DNA from: Janthinobacterium sp. TB1-E2
GTDB lineage: Bacteria; Pseudomonadota; Gammaproteobacteria; Burkholderiales; Burkholderiaceae_D
Direction of reading: 5' to 3'
NCBI RefSeq assembly: GCF_036885605.1
Contig: NZ_CP142523.1
Span: 5,704,001-5,768,000 of the forward strand
Length of the DNA: 64,000 bases
The stretch's first letter is position 1. The number at the start of each line of letters is the position of its first letter. Positions 40,613 through 49,412 of this stretch are shown piece after piece. The notes under the pieces were generated by a model. That model was not told the DNA's origin. It did no database searches and saw only the letters and a list, made by a program, of their open reading frames with translations. Made by a program: the position numbers and the translations under genes.

Positions 40613-41118
40613 GCCGGCAGCGAGAAAAACACCTGGCGGTTGGCGCGCGTCAGGTATTGCTTGACCGAGCTGGCCGACACGTTCAGGCGCGCGGCGATCT
40701 CGGCATAGCTGAGCCCTTCCAGTTGCGCCAGCAGGAACGCCGTGCGCACGGGCGCGGGCAAGCCAGCCAGGGCCTGGTCGATTTCCTGCAAGGCTTCCAG
40801 CGCCAGCAGCCGCTCTTCCGGCGCGGGCGCCACTTCGGGCGGCAGGCAAGCCAGCGCTTCCAGATAGGCGTCTTCCAGCACTTGCCGGCGGTGGCGATGC
40901 GCCACCAGGCGGCGCGCGATGGTGGCCAGAAAAGGCCGCGCTTCACGGATCTGCGGCGCGGCATCGGCCGTCAGCACGCTGACGAAGGTGTCTTGCGCCA
41001 GGTCCGCCGCCTCGCCCGCATTGCCCAGCTTATGCCGCAGCCAGCCCTGCAGCCAGCCGTGATGGCTGCTGTAGAGCGCGTGCAGGTCTTGTTGCTGTGC
41101 AAAATCGGCGGCCGACAT
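40609..41118 (-). CDS. fecI: FecI-like ECF sigma factor
   Basis: A 169-residue sigma-70 factor of the iron-starvation ECF group. Region 2: LVQ-type helix seen as WLQGWLRHKLGNAGEAADLAQDTFVSVL and ATIARRLVAHRHRRQ. Region 4: EIDQALAGLPAPVRTAFLLAQLEGLSYAEIAARLNVSASSVKQYLTRA. It probably transcribes the receptor operon. A Fur box lies 44-58 bases upstream of its ATG, so it should be iron-repressed. Confidence 0.95.
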   Translation of the reverse strand: MSAADFAQQQDLHALYSSHHGWLQGWLRHKLGNAGEAADLAQDTFVSVLTADAAPQIREARPFLATIARRLVAHRHRRQVLEDAYLEALACLPPEVAPAPEERLLALEALQEIDQALAGLPAPVRTAFLLAQLEGLSYAEIAARLNVSASSVKQYLTRANRQVFFSLPA

Positions 41119-41161
41119 GGCATCCCTTTCCGCCCGGACGTGCGGCGCCCGAGAATGTAAA

Positions 41162-41176
41162 TAAGAATTATTCTCA
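41162..41176. promoter_or_regulatory. Fur box upstream of fecI
   Basis: TAAGAATTATTCTCA matches the 7-1-7 Fur consensus TGATAATnATTATCA at 12 of 14 positions. An extra AGAAT/ATTCT palindrome is embedded, and GAGAAT and CATTCT flank it. It lies 44-58 bases before fecI, within the 239-base gap shared with the divergent ffh gene. Confidence 0.82.
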
Positions 41177-41357
41177 TTCTAACCGCGTTCCTGCCATTCA
41201 TGCAATCGCGGCATTGCCAGAAATACCAAGTAATTCAAACGCCGGCCAACCGCCAGGCGGTGCAGCGCGGGACCGCCAGCCACCCGCGATGGGGTAAAAT
41301 GGCGGCCATCGTCCGGCTTGCGCCGCCCACTCCCAAGCTTTTCATTGCAGGTTCATC

Positions 41358-42725
41358 ATGCTAGATAATCTCACCCAACGGCTTGCCAAAGTCGTCAAGA
41401 CCATGCGCGGCGAGGCGCGCCTGACCGAAGCGAACACCGCCGACATGCTGCGCGAAGTGCGCCTGGCGCTGCTCGAAGCCGACGTCGCCCTGCCCGCCGT
41501 GCGCGAATTCATCGCCAAAGTCAAAGAAAAAGCCATGGGCGAGGATGTCATTTCCTCGCTCACGCCAGGCCAGGCCCTGGTGGGCGTGGTGCAGCGCGAG
41601 CTGGCCGCCCTGATGGGCGCCGACCTGGGACCGGAAGCGTCGCAGATCAGCTTTGCGCAGCAGCCGCCCGCCATCATCCTGATGGCCGGTCTGCAGGGTG
41701 TGGGTAAAACCACCACCGTCGGCAAGCTGGCGAAATACCTGAAGGAAGAAAAGAAGAAGAAAGTGCTGACCGTCTCGGCCGACGTGTACCGTCCCGCCGC
41801 GATCGCCCAGCTGCAATCGGTCACCGCCCAGGTGGGCGCCGACTTCTTCCCGTCCACCAGCACGGACAAGCCGGTCGATATCGCGCTGGCCGCGCTGGAC
41901 TGGGCGAAAAAGCATTACCACGACGTGCTGATCATCGATACGGCGGGCCGTCTCGGTATCGACGAAGAGATGATGCGCGAAATCGCCGCCGTCCACGGCG
42001 CCGTGAAACCGATCGAAACCCTGTTTGTCGTCGACGCCATGCTGGGCCAGGACGCCATCAACACGGCGAAAGCCTTCAATGATGCCCTGCCGCTGACCGG
42101 TATCGTGCTGACCAAGCTCGATGGCGATGCGCGCGGCGGTGCGGCCCTGTCCGTGCGCCACATCACGGGCAAACCGATCAAGTTTGCCGGTGTCTCGGAA
42201 AAACTCGACGGCCTGGAAGCGTTCGACCCGACCCGCATGGCCAACCGCATCCTGGGCATGGGCGACATCCTCGCCCTGGTGGAAGAAGCGCGCAAGGGCG
42301 TCGACAGCAAGGCGGCGGCCGATCTGGCGCAGAAGATCAAGGTTGGCGGCAAGTTCGACATGAACGACTTCAAGGCGCAACTGGGCCAGATGAAGAAAAT
42401 GGGCGGCATGGCCAACCTGATGGACAAGCTGCCGGCCCAGTTCCAGCAGGCGGCAGGCGGCAAGAACATGGATCAAGCCGACAAACAGGTGCGCCGCATG
42501 TGCGGCATCATCGATTCGATGACGCCGCAGGAACGCGCCAAGCCTGAACTGATCAAGGCCACGCGCAAGCGCCGTATCGCCGCCGGCGCCGGCGTGCAGG
42601 TGCAGGAAGTGAACCGCATGCTGACGCAATTCGAGCAAATGCAGACGATGATGAAGAAATTGTCGGGCGGCGGCATGATGAAGATGATGCGCTCCATGAA
42701 GGGCATGATGCCTGGGATGAGGTAA
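41358..42725 (+). CDS. ffh: Signal recognition particle protein Ffh
   Basis: The SRP GTPase that binds signal sequences and 4.5S RNA for co-translational targeting. The 455-residue protein has the N domain (MLDNLTQRLAKVVKTMRGEAR), the G domain with GLQGVGKTTTVGKLAKYL, DVYRPAAIAQL and DTAGRLGIDEEMM, and a C-terminal Met-rich M domain ending KLSGGGMMKMMRSMKGMMPGM. It stands alone here; a 13-bp hairpin follows the stop. Confidence 0.98.
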   Translation: MLDNLTQRLAKVVKTMRGEARLTEANTADMLREVRLALLEADVALPAVREFIAKVKEKAMGEDVISSLTPGQALVGVVQRELAALMGADLGPEASQISFAQQPPAIILMAGLQGVGKTTTVGKLAKYLKEEKKKKVLTVSADVYRPAAIAQLQSVTAQVGADFFPSTSTDKPVDIALAALDWAKKHYHDVLIIDTAGRLGIDEEMMREIAAVHGAVKPIETLFVVDAMLGQDAINTAKAFNDALPLTGIVLTKLDGDARGGAALSVRHITGKPIKFAGVSEKLDGLEAFDPTRMANRILGMGDILALVEEARKGVDSKAAADLAQKIKVGGKFDMNDFKAQLGQMKKMGGMANLMDKLPAQFQQAAGGKNMDQADKQVRRMCGIIDSMTPQERAKPELIKATRKRRIAAGAGVQVQEVNRMLTQFEQMQTMMKKLSGGGMMKMMRSMKGMMPGMR

Positions 42726-42727
42726 GG

Positions 42728-42759
42728 CGTCGAAGTCCCCGCTCGCGGGGACTTCGACG
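42728..42759 (+). terminator. Strong hairpin after ffh
   Basis: CGTCGAAGTCCCC pairs perfectly with GGGGACTTCGACG around a 6-base loop, starting 3 bases after the ffh stop. There is no T run, so it may protect the 3' end or assist factor-dependent termination rather than act as an intrinsic terminator. Confidence 0.6.
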
Positions 42760-43069
42760 GCATTCATTACGCCGCACACCCAAGTAAAAACATCGTTCTA
42801 AATAATGCCGGATTGCATTTTCATGTGTCCGGCATCACTGTTCCCTCCCTCAGCAGCCCCCCTCCCCGCATAGCAAGCAACCATGCCATTTACGGGCAAA
42901 AACGCCGTTCTGCGCTCCCAAGCGGTGCGCCCGGGCGACAGCATTGCCATTTCCCTGCTTTTTCCTCGTGAAAACGTGAAAAACACTTGCATACTAGGTA
43001 AATCCACACCAATATTAGCCGTGCGATTAATTGCGCAATTTCCCATGTGTTTGTTAAGGAGGCTCGAAG
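42760..43069. other. 310-base leader region of the SWIB gene
   Basis: No gene is seen between the ffh hairpin and the SWIB start. It contains an A-rich stretch at 42970-43000, a perfect 12-base palindrome AATTGCGCAATT at 43029-43040, and the strong ribosome site AAGGAGG just before the start. I cannot point to one convincing promoter. Confidence 0.5.
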
Positions 43070-43465
43070 ATGGCAACAGCCAAAAAAACCCCAGTAGCAG
43101 CGCCAGCCAAAGCAGCAGCAGCCAAGCCTGCAGCCGCCAAGAAAGCAGCACCCGCAGCCAAGGCAGCAGCTAAACCAGCAGCGGCGAAGAAAGCGGCAGC
43201 ACCGGCAACACCACGCAAGCCAAACGCAGCATTCATGAAAGCAATGACGCCATCGAAAGATCTGGCCGCCGTTGTTGGCGCAGCACCACTGCCGCGCACG
43301 GAAGTGACCAAAAAGGTATGGGATTACATCAAAAAACTCGATCTGCAAGATCCGGCCAACCGCCGCATGATCAATGCGGACGACAAGCTGAAAGCAGTTT
43401 TCGGCGGCAAAGCCCAAGTCTCCATGTTTGAAATGACCAAACTGATCTCCGATCATTTGAAATAA
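43070..43465 (+). CDS. SWIB/MDM2-domain protein with H1-like N-terminal tail
   Basis: A 131-residue basic protein. Residues 1-45 form a Lys/Ala/Pro-rich tail (AAKPAAAKKAAPAAKAAAK) like eukaryotic histone H1. A SWIB domain then covers residues 55-131 (LPRTEVTKKVWDYIKKLDLQDPANRRMINADDKLKAVFGG). SWIB proteins of Chlamydia and betaproteobacteria are thought to bind DNA or chromatin-like complexes. It is probably abundant, given its AAGGAGG ribosome site and strong terminator. Compare the large H1-like protein at 18.3-19.7 kb. Confidence 0.93.
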   Translation: MATAKKTPVAAPAKAAAAKPAAAKKAAPAAKAAAKPAAAKKAAAPATPRKPNAAFMKAMTPSKDLAAVVGAAPLPRTEVTKKVWDYIKKLDLQDPANRRMINADDKLKAVFGGKAQVSMFEMTKLISDHLK

Positions 43466-43498
43466 TCAGATACGCACAGGGCGTCTACGCCGTGTGAG

Positions 43499-43534
43499 TG
43501 CCCCGCCGCTTTACTGCGAGCGGGGCATTTTTTT
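43499..43534 (+). terminator. Rho-independent terminator of the SWIB gene
   Basis: TGCCCCGC pairs with GCGGGGCA across a GC-containing loop and is followed by seven T residues, 34 bases after the SWIB stop. Confidence 0.93.
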
Positions 43535-43542
43535 GGGCATTT

Positions 43543-43609
43543 TGGGGTCAGACCCTCAACACCGTTAACACAGAGCTCTGCGCCAACGCTGCCGGGGGTC
43601 TGACCCCAG
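43543..43609. repeat. GGGTCAGACCC-type inverted repeat element, copy 1
   Basis: TGGGGTCAGACCC at the left and GGGTCTGACCCCA at the right form long complementary arms around about 38 bases; each arm is itself nearly palindromic. A shorter relative lies at 63948-63976. It sits between the SWIB terminator and the transglycosylase stop and could end leftward transcription. Confidence 0.7.
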
Positions 43610-43612
43610 CCT

Positions 43613-44230
43613 TCATTTGAATTCCCACTGCTTCCAAGCCGCCCGCACGGCATTCGGATACTCGGCCCTGCCCCGGCTGCCGTTGTACCGCCCCAGCGCC
43701 AGGTATAAATCACCCTTTTCCATATCCAGGTACATGCGCAGGATCGCGCAGCCGTAGCGCAGATTCGTCTGCATATGAAACAGCTTGCTGCGGTCATGGT
43801 CGCCGATGACGCCCGTCCAGAATGGCATCACTTGCATGTAGCCGCGCGCGCCAGCTAGCGAGACGGCGTATTTGCGGTAGGCCGACTCCACCTGGATCAG
43901 GCCCAGCACGAGGGCCGGCTCCAGGCCCGCGCGGCGCGATTCGTACCATACGGTTTCCAGGAATTCCGTGCGCAGCTGGGCGTCCGGCAGCTTGCGCTGC
44001 AGGCGCGACGACATCTGCGCCAGCCATTGCTGGTAGCGCTGCAAGTCGGCGGGCGTGGCAAATTTGGGTTGCGGCGGGCGTTCGTCGCGGATCGCGTGCG
44101 ACAGGGCCAAACGGACGGAGTCGGCCAGCGCCTCTTCCTTCTGGTTGCCGGCCTGCGCCGGAGAGACGCAGGCCAGACAGGCGGCCAGCGCGAGCGCGCC
44201 AGCCGTCTTGCTTACGGATAGACGCTTCAC
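43613..44230 (-). CDS. SLT-type lytic transglycosylase
   Basis: A 205-residue exported murein hydrolase. A signal peptide ends at VSPAQAG. The SLT domain carries the catalytic Glu115 in [12 protein letters not shown], followed by [15 protein letters not shown] and the substrate-cleft [18 protein letters not shown]. It cleaves glycan strands to 1,6-anhydro products, which AmpD and Mpl help to recycle. GTG at 44230 overlaps the proS stop as GTGA, so it is coupled to proS. Confidence 0.92.
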   Translation of the reverse strand: MKRLSVSKTAGALALAACLACVSPAQAGNQKEEALADSVRLALSHAIRDERPPQPKFATPADLQRYQQWLAQMSSRLQRKLPDAQLRTEFLETVWYESRRAGLEPALVLGLIQVESAYRKYAVSLAGARGYMQVMPFWTGVIGDHDRSKLFHMQTNLRYGCAILRMYLDMEKGDLYLALGRYNGSRGRAEYPNAVRAAWKQWEFK

Positions 44231-45966
44231 TGCGCCATTTGGCCCTGGATGAAGGCGACGATCTCTTCCGGCGCCACGCCAGTTGCTTCCGCGTCGCGGC
44301 GGCCCTGGTATTCCAGCTTGCCTTCTTTCAGGCCGCGCTCGCCGATGACGATGCGGTGCGGCACGCCGATCAGCTCCCAGTCGGCGAACATGGCGCCTGG
44401 ACGCAAGCCGCGGTCGTCGACGATGACGTCCACGCCAGCGCCTTGCAGGGCCGCGTACAGCTTCTCCGTCTCTTCCTTGACCAGTTCGCTGCGGTCCATG
44501 CCCATCGGGCACAGCACGACCTCGAATGGCGCGATCGACGCGGGCCAGATGATACCCTTGTCGTCGAAGTTCTGTTCGATGGCGGCGCCCAGGATGCGCG
44601 TCACGCCGATGCCGTAGCAACCCATCTGCAGCGGCGCAGGTTTGCCGTTTTCATCGAGGAAGGTGGCTTTCATGCTTTCCGAGTACGCCGTACCCAACTG
44701 GAACACGTGGCCCACTTCGATGCCGCGCTCAATCGCCAGTGCGCCCTGGCCGTCCGGCGAAGCGTCGCCGGCGACGACATTGCGCAAGTCGGCCACGATG
44801 GCAGGCTCGGCCACGTCGCGGCCCCAGTTGGCGCCCGTGTAGTGGAAACCGGCGTCATTCGCGCCGCACACGAAGTCGCTCATGTGGGCGACCGTGCGGT
44901 CCGCCACCACGGTGACGGGCGCTTTGGTGCCGATCGGGCCCAGGTAGCCGGGAATCGTGCCGTAGACTTCCAGGATTTCCGCTTCCGTCGAGAAACGGTG
45001 ACCGGCCAGGCCGGCAACCTTGCCCACCTTGATCTCGTTCAATTCATGGTCGCCGCGCAGCAGCAGCATGAAATGCTGTTTCGTGACTTTCTCGTCCTTG
45101 CCCGTCGTTTCCACGGTCAGGGCGATCGTTTTCACGGTGCGCGACAGCTCGATACCCAGCAGGGTAGCCACGGTTTCGCACTTGACGGTGTCCGGCGTGG
45201 CCGTTTTCGTCAGTGCCTGGGCGGCGGCCGGGCGCTCGCCCGCTGGCGGCAGCGCTTCGGCCGCTTCCATGTTGGCCGCGTAGTCGGACGTCGGGCAGTA
45301 CACGAGCGCGTCTTCGCCCGTGTGGGCGATGACGTGGAATTCGTGCGAACCGGAACCGCCGATGGCGCCGTTATCGGCTGCCACGGCGCGGAATTTCAGG
45401 CCGAAACGCGTGAAGATGCGCGTGTAGGCGTCAAACATGACCTTGTACGACGCTTGCATGCCGGCCAGGTCGCGGTCGAACGAGTACGCGTCCTTCATCG
45501 TGAATTCGCGGCCGCGCATCAGGCCGAAGCGTGGGCGGCGCTCGTCGCGGAACTTGGTCTGGATATGATAAAAATTCAACGGCAACTGGCGGTAGGACTT
45601 GATTTCCGTGCGCACGACGTCGGTGATGACTTCTTCCGACGTCGGCTGGATCGCGTATTCGCGGCCGTGGCGGTCTTTCACGCGCATCAGTTCGTCGCCC
45701 ATCTTGGTCCAGCGGCCCGTCTCTTGCCACAGTTCGGCCGGCTGCACGAGCGGCATCAGCAGTTCGATACCGGCGGCTTTGTTCATCTCGTCACGGATGA
45801 TGGCTTCCACCTTGCGGATCACGCGCAAGCCCATCGGCATGTAGGTATAGATGCCGGAACCGAGGCGTTTGATCATGCCTGCACGCATCATCAATTGGTG
45901 GCTGACGATTTCCGCGTCAGAAGGTGCATCTTTAAGTGTGGAAATAAAAAAACGGGAGGCGCGCAT
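44227..45966 (-). CDS. proS: Prolyl-tRNA synthetase, bacterial type
   Basis: Charges tRNA-Pro. The 579-residue class II synthetase has motif 1 around [24 protein letters not shown], motif 2 [27 protein letters not shown] and motif 3 [17 protein letters not shown]. The INS editing domain that clears Ala-tRNA-Pro lies about residues 225-400. A C-terminal anticodon-binding domain follows. It is divergent from rppH with a 204-base promoter region between them. Confidence 0.98.
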   Translation of the reverse strand: MRASRFFISTLKDAPSDAEIVSHQLMMRAGMIKRLGSGIYTYMPMGLRVIRKVEAIIRDEMNKAAGIELLMPLVQPAELWQETGRWTKMGDELMRVKDRHGREYAIQPTSEEVITDVVRTEIKSYRQLPLNFYHIQTKFRDERRPRFGLMRGREFTMKDAYSFDRDLAGMQASYKVMFDAYTRIFTRFGLKFRAVAADNGAIGGSGSHEFHVIAHTGEDALVYCPTSDYAANMEAAEALPPAGERPAAAQALTKTATPDTVKCETVATLLGIELSRTVKTIALTVETTGKDEKVTKQHFMLLLRGDHELNEIKVGKVAGLAGHRFSTEAEILEVYGTIPGYLGPIGTKAPVTVVADRTVAHMSDFVCGANDAGFHYTGANWGRDVAEPAIVADLRNVVAGDASPDGQGALAIERGIEVGHVFQLGTAYSESMKATFLDENGKPAPLQMGCYGIGVTRILGAAIEQNFDDKGIIWPASIAPFEVVLCPMGMDRSELVKEETEKLYAALQGAGVDVIVDDRGLRPGAMFADWELIGVPHRIVIGERGLKEGKLEYQGRRDAEATGVAPEEIVAFIQGQMAQ

Positions 45967-46170
45967 AACGGTGAATTCTTTTTAAAAAGAGAGGGTTATA
46001 ATCAACCTAATTTTAAAGGATTAGCTGGCTGATGCGTCCATACTTTACACAAATGCGCTCAATTGGTGCGATTCCGGCGCTTTTCGCACCCCGAAAAGGT
46101 CACCGGCTTGCGAAGTTGTGGGTAATTATGTAAAAAAGGACGCTCTGTCGCAGAAAGTTTGAGGTGCATT

Positions 46171-46803
46171 ATGCTCGACCGTGAAGGGTTTCGGCCCAAC
46201 GTCGGCATCATCCTGCTAAACGCCCAGAACGAGGTGTGGTGGGGCAAGCGGGTGCGCGAGCACTCATGGCAGTTTCCGCAAGGCGGTATCAAATATGGCG
46301 AAACACCGGAACAAGCCATGTTTCGCGAACTTGAAGAGGAAATCGGACTCAGACAGGAACACGTCAAAATTGTCGGCCGCACCCGCGACTGGCTGCGCTA
46401 TGAAGTGCCAGACCACTTCATCAAGCGCGAGATTCGCGGCCATTACCGTGGCCAGAAGCAGATTTGGTTTCTGCTGAGAATGTGCGCGCGCGATAACGAC
46501 GTCAATCTGCGCTTGACCGACCATCCCGAGTTCGACGCCTGGCGCTGGCATGAATACTGGGTCCCGCTCGATGTCGTCATTGAATTTAAACGCGATGTGT
46601 ACCAGCGCGCCTTGCAGGAGCTGTCCCGCTTCCTGACCTGGCCCGTGCATGGCAACGCACAGCAAGCGCACCGCCACACGTCGCGCTACCTGCGCCAGCC
46701 CCATGCGCCACGGGCACAGGACGGTACGGCTGTGGCCAAGCCTTGCGACGGCATTGCCGCCGAAGGGTGTACGCCGGAGCTGATTCTGCCAGGCAAGGAG
46801 TAG
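46171..46803 (+). CDS. rppH: RNA pyrophosphohydrolase
   Basis: Removes pyrophosphate from 5' triphosphate mRNA ends and so starts RNase E-dependent decay. The Nudix box [22 protein letters not shown] is complete; the N-terminus [17 protein letters not shown] is diagnostic. The 210-residue protein has a longer, variable C-terminus than E. coli RppH (176). ATG at 46171 follows GAGGTG; an earlier in-frame codon is less likely. Confidence 0.95.
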   Translation: MLDREGFRPNVGIILLNAQNEVWWGKRVREHSWQFPQGGIKYGETPEQAMFRELEEEIGLRQEHVKIVGRTRDWLRYEVPDHFIKREIRGHYRGQKQIWFLLRMCARDNDVNLRLTDHPEFDAWRWHEYWVPLDVVIEFKRDVYQRALQELSRFLTWPVHGNAQQAHRHTSRYLRQPHAPRAQDGTAVAKPCDGIAAEGCTPELILPGKE

Positions 46804-46832
46804 TCCGCCGCAATGAACGCACTCTCCCACGC

Positions 46833-46866
46833 AAAAGGGGCAGCCTGAACAGGCTGCCCCTTTTTT
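46833..46866. terminator. Bidirectional terminator between rppH and mqo
   Basis: A perfect 14-bp stem, AAAAGGGGCAGCCT with AGGCTGCCCCTTTT, around GAAC, with T runs in both directions, lies between the two convergent genes. Confidence 0.95.
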
Positions 46867-46903
46867 CATGCCGGCAGGAAACTCCCCTGCCGGTCAGGCT
46901 GGC

Positions 46904-48502
46904 TTAGTTTGCTGCAGTAACTGGCGCAGCGGCGGGAACATCCAGCGTGATGGCTTTGAGGCCCAGGATATTGCTGCTGTAGTGGCGGATCTTGTTGGCC
47001 AGGGCCGGGTCGTTGTTCAGCTTTTGACCGTACGACGGCACCATTTCCACCATCTTCGCTTGCCATTCCGGTGTTGCCAGGCGGCTCTTGAATGCCGTTT
47101 GCAGCACCTTGATCATGATCGGCGGCGCGGTCGAGGCGCCTGGCGATGCACCCAGCAGGGCGACGATGCTGCCATCGGCGGCGCCGACGACTTCCGTGCC
47201 GAACTGCAGCAAGCCGCCTTTGACAGGGTCATCCTTGACGATCTGCACGCGCTGACCGGCGTTTTGCAGGGTCCAGTCTTCCATCTTGGCGTTCGGCAGG
47301 TATTCGCGCAGGGTCTTCAAACGGTCTTCCGGCGAGTTCATGACCTGTTCCACCAGGTATTTCGTCAGCGGAATATTGTCGTAGCCGGCTTGCAGCATCG
47401 GTTTTACATTGCCCGTGCCGATCGAGGCAGGCAAATCGATCCACGAACCGTTTTTCAGGAACTTGGTCGAGAAAGTGGCAAACGGACCAAACAGCAGGGC
47501 TTTCTTGCCATCGATGATGCGCGTGTCCAGATGCGGTACGGACATCGGCGGCGAACCGACGGATGCCTTGCCGTAGACCTTGGCCGCATGCGCCGCCACC
47601 AGTTCAGGATTGGTCGTCACCAGCCATTGGCCGCCGACCGGCACGCCGCCGTAGCCCTTGGCTTCAGGAATGCCCGATTTTTCCAGCAGCGGCAGCGAAC
47701 CGCCGCCGGCGCCGATGAAGACAAACTTGGCGCGCATGGTCTTTTCCTTGCCAGCGTTCAAGTCTTTCACCGTCACATTCCACACGCCATCGGCGCCGCG
47801 CTGGATGTCTTCCACCTGGTGGCGCAGGTGCAGGACCATGCCGTGGCTGTCCGTCAGGTATTTCACGAGACCGCGCGTGAGGTTGCCGAAATTGACGTCG
47901 GTACCGATTTCCATGCGCGTCGCCGCCACTTTCTGGCCCTTGTCACGGCCTTGCATGACGAGCGGCGCCCACTGCTCGATCTGCGCCAGGTCTTCCGAGA
48001 ACAGCATGCCCTTGAACAGGTTTTCCTTTTGCAGCGCGGCATAGCGCTTCTTCAAAAAGGAAATATTGTCGTCACCCCACACAAAGGCCATGTGCGGCAC
48101 ATTGTTGATGAAGGTTTGCGGCGCGCCCAGGTGCTTGTTGGCGACCTGATAGGCCCAGAACTGCTTGGAAATTTCGAATTGCTCGTTGATGGCAACGGCT
48201 TTCTTGGTCTCGATGCTGCCATCGGCCGCTTCCGGCGTGTAGTTCAGTTCGGCAAACGCCGAGTGGCCCGTGCCCGCGTTGTTCATCGCGTCCGAGCTTT
48301 CGGCGGCCACGGAATCGAGGCGCTCGACCATTTCCATCGTCAGCGACGGATCGAGTTCCTTGAGCATGCTGCCCAGGGTGGCGCTCATGGTGCCGGCGCC
48401 GATCAGCAGCACGTCGACCGGTTTTTCGGACGAGGCCGGAGGGGTCTTGTTACATGCCGCCAGGATCAGGCACGACATCAAAAGTAATAGCGATTTACGC
48501 AT
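46904..48502 (-). CDS. mqo: Malate:quinone oxidoreductase with lipoprotein signal
   Basis: An FAD enzyme that oxidises malate to oxaloacetate and passes electrons to quinone. The 532-residue protein has the dinucleotide motif [35 protein letters not shown], and a strongly conserved C-terminal half ([32 protein letters not shown]). The N-terminus is an apparent type II signal peptide: hydrophobic [10 protein letters not shown] and the lipobox LAAC with Cys17. E. coli Mqo also has an N-terminal hydrophobic leader, but a lipobox is unusual and would put the enzyme outside the inner membrane. Confidence 0.95.
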   Translation of the reverse strand: MRKSLLLLMSCLILAACNKTPPASSEKPVDVLLIGAGTMSATLGSMLKELDPSLTMEMVERLDSVAAESSDAMNNAGTGHSAFAELNYTPEAADGSIETKKAVAINEQFEISKQFWAYQVANKHLGAPQTFINNVPHMAFVWGDDNISFLKKRYAALQKENLFKGMLFSEDLAQIEQWAPLVMQGRDKGQKVAATRMEIGTDVNFGNLTRGLVKYLTDSHGMVLHLRHQVEDIQRGADGVWNVTVKDLNAGKEKTMRAKFVFIGAGGGSLPLLEKSGIPEAKGYGGVPVGGQWLVTTNPELVAAHAAKVYGKASVGSPPMSVPHLDTRIIDGKKALLFGPFATFSTKFLKNGSWIDLPASIGTGNVKPMLQAGYDNIPLTKYLVEQVMNSPEDRLKTLREYLPNAKMEDWTLQNAGQRVQIVKDDPVKGGLLQFGTEVVGAADGSIVALLGASPGASTAPPIMIKVLQTAFKSRLATPEWQAKMVEMVPSYGQKLNNDPALANKIRHYSSNILGLKAITLDVPAAAPVTAAN

Positions 48503-48943
48503 ACGTAACTCCGTTTATGAATACTGAAGGATGATTCTTGCGCGCCACCGTGGCGGCACCATCGCTGCATGGAATGCAAACAGCCCGCCAGCCGGAACGC
48601 CAGGGCGGCCGGACAGGTCAAGTCGATGGTGATAGGCATGCTGCCGCGCTCCGGGATAAACCAGGAGCAAGATCTGGTGGCAAAGGTGCGGGCAATGGAA
48701 GCACGGAATGACAACAAAATCGTCATCGTGTCCAGAGCAAATATCAAGAGCGGCGATTTTATCACCGTTATTTGGCGCCACCGGGCCGTGGCGGTAGTGG
48801 ATAATACTTACTGCAGGGTATTAAATTTCGGTGACTATCGGGTCATGAAAGCGGGCGCCAGACGGAAAAAAGGGCATCCTCGATGCCCTTCGTTGACGTA
48901 CGCGGTACAATGCCGGCTGCCCTTTAGCCATAGCCATTCAGCC
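48503..48943. other. 441-base region between mqo and the DUF1841 gene
   Basis: Divergent promoter region. An open frame runs through it into the next gene, but it lacks a ribosome site and its codon use looks random, so I treat it as non-coding. It contains a hairpin with a T run on the minus strand at 48864-48890. A TACAAT at 48906-48911 could be the -10 of the DUF1841 gene. Confidence 0.5.
48864..48890 (-). terminator. Terminator-like hairpin upstream of mqo
   Basis: On the minus strand AAGGGCATC pairs perfectly with GATGCCCTT around a 3-base loop, followed by TTTTTT. No gene on that strand ends here, so it may limit antisense transcription coming from the DUF1841 side or end an unseen short RNA. 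Confidence 0.6.
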
Positions 48944-49366
48944 ATGTTCAACCCCTCTTCCGACGACGTGCGCCGCTTCTTTTGCGACACCTTGCGCAAG
49001 CACCGCGCCCATGAAATCCTCACGCCGATGGAAGCCATCGCGCTCGACTGGATACTCGAACACCCCGAGTATGAAAACGAGCTCTCCGACGTCGAAGCGG
49101 CGCTGGCGCGCGACTACTCCGTCGAAGGGGGCCATGCCAACCCGTTCCTGCACCTGTCCATGCATCTGTCGATCACGGAGCAGGTGCAGGTGGACCAGCC
49201 GCGCGGCATCCGCCCGGCCGTCCAGCAGCTGACCCAGCGCCTCGATTCGGCCCATGCCGCCCAGCACGAAGTGATGGAATGCCTGGGCCAGATGATCTGG
49301 GCTTCGCAGCGCTCGGGTTTGCCGCCGGATACGGACGCGTATATCGACTGCGTGCGGCGCCGCTGA
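48944..49366 (+). CDS. DUF1841 family protein
   Basis: A 140-residue soluble helical protein typical of DUF1841: MFNPSSDDVRRFFCDTLRKH, ILTPMEAIALDWILEHPEY and NPFLHLSMHLSITEQVQVDQPRGIR. Members are widespread in betaproteobacteria; the function is unknown. It lies 46 bases before the NAD(P)-binding enzyme gene and may share its transcript. The start is chosen by the family N-terminus. Confidence 0.9.
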   Translation: MFNPSSDDVRRFFCDTLRKHRAHEILTPMEAIALDWILEHPEYENELSDVEAALARDYSVEGGHANPFLHLSMHLSITEQVQVDQPRGIRPAVQQLTQRLDSAHAAQHEVMECLGQMIWASQRSGLPPDTDAYIDCVRRR

Positions 49367-49412
49367 TCAGGTAGTATCATGTTGCCAAGAAACTCAGCCA
49401 CTGAAGGATATC

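Noticed and set aside
48569-48943. N-terminal extension of the DUF1841 gene (125 codons)
   Set aside because: The family starts at the ATG at 48944. The upstream frame crosses a terminator hairpin and has no ribosome site.
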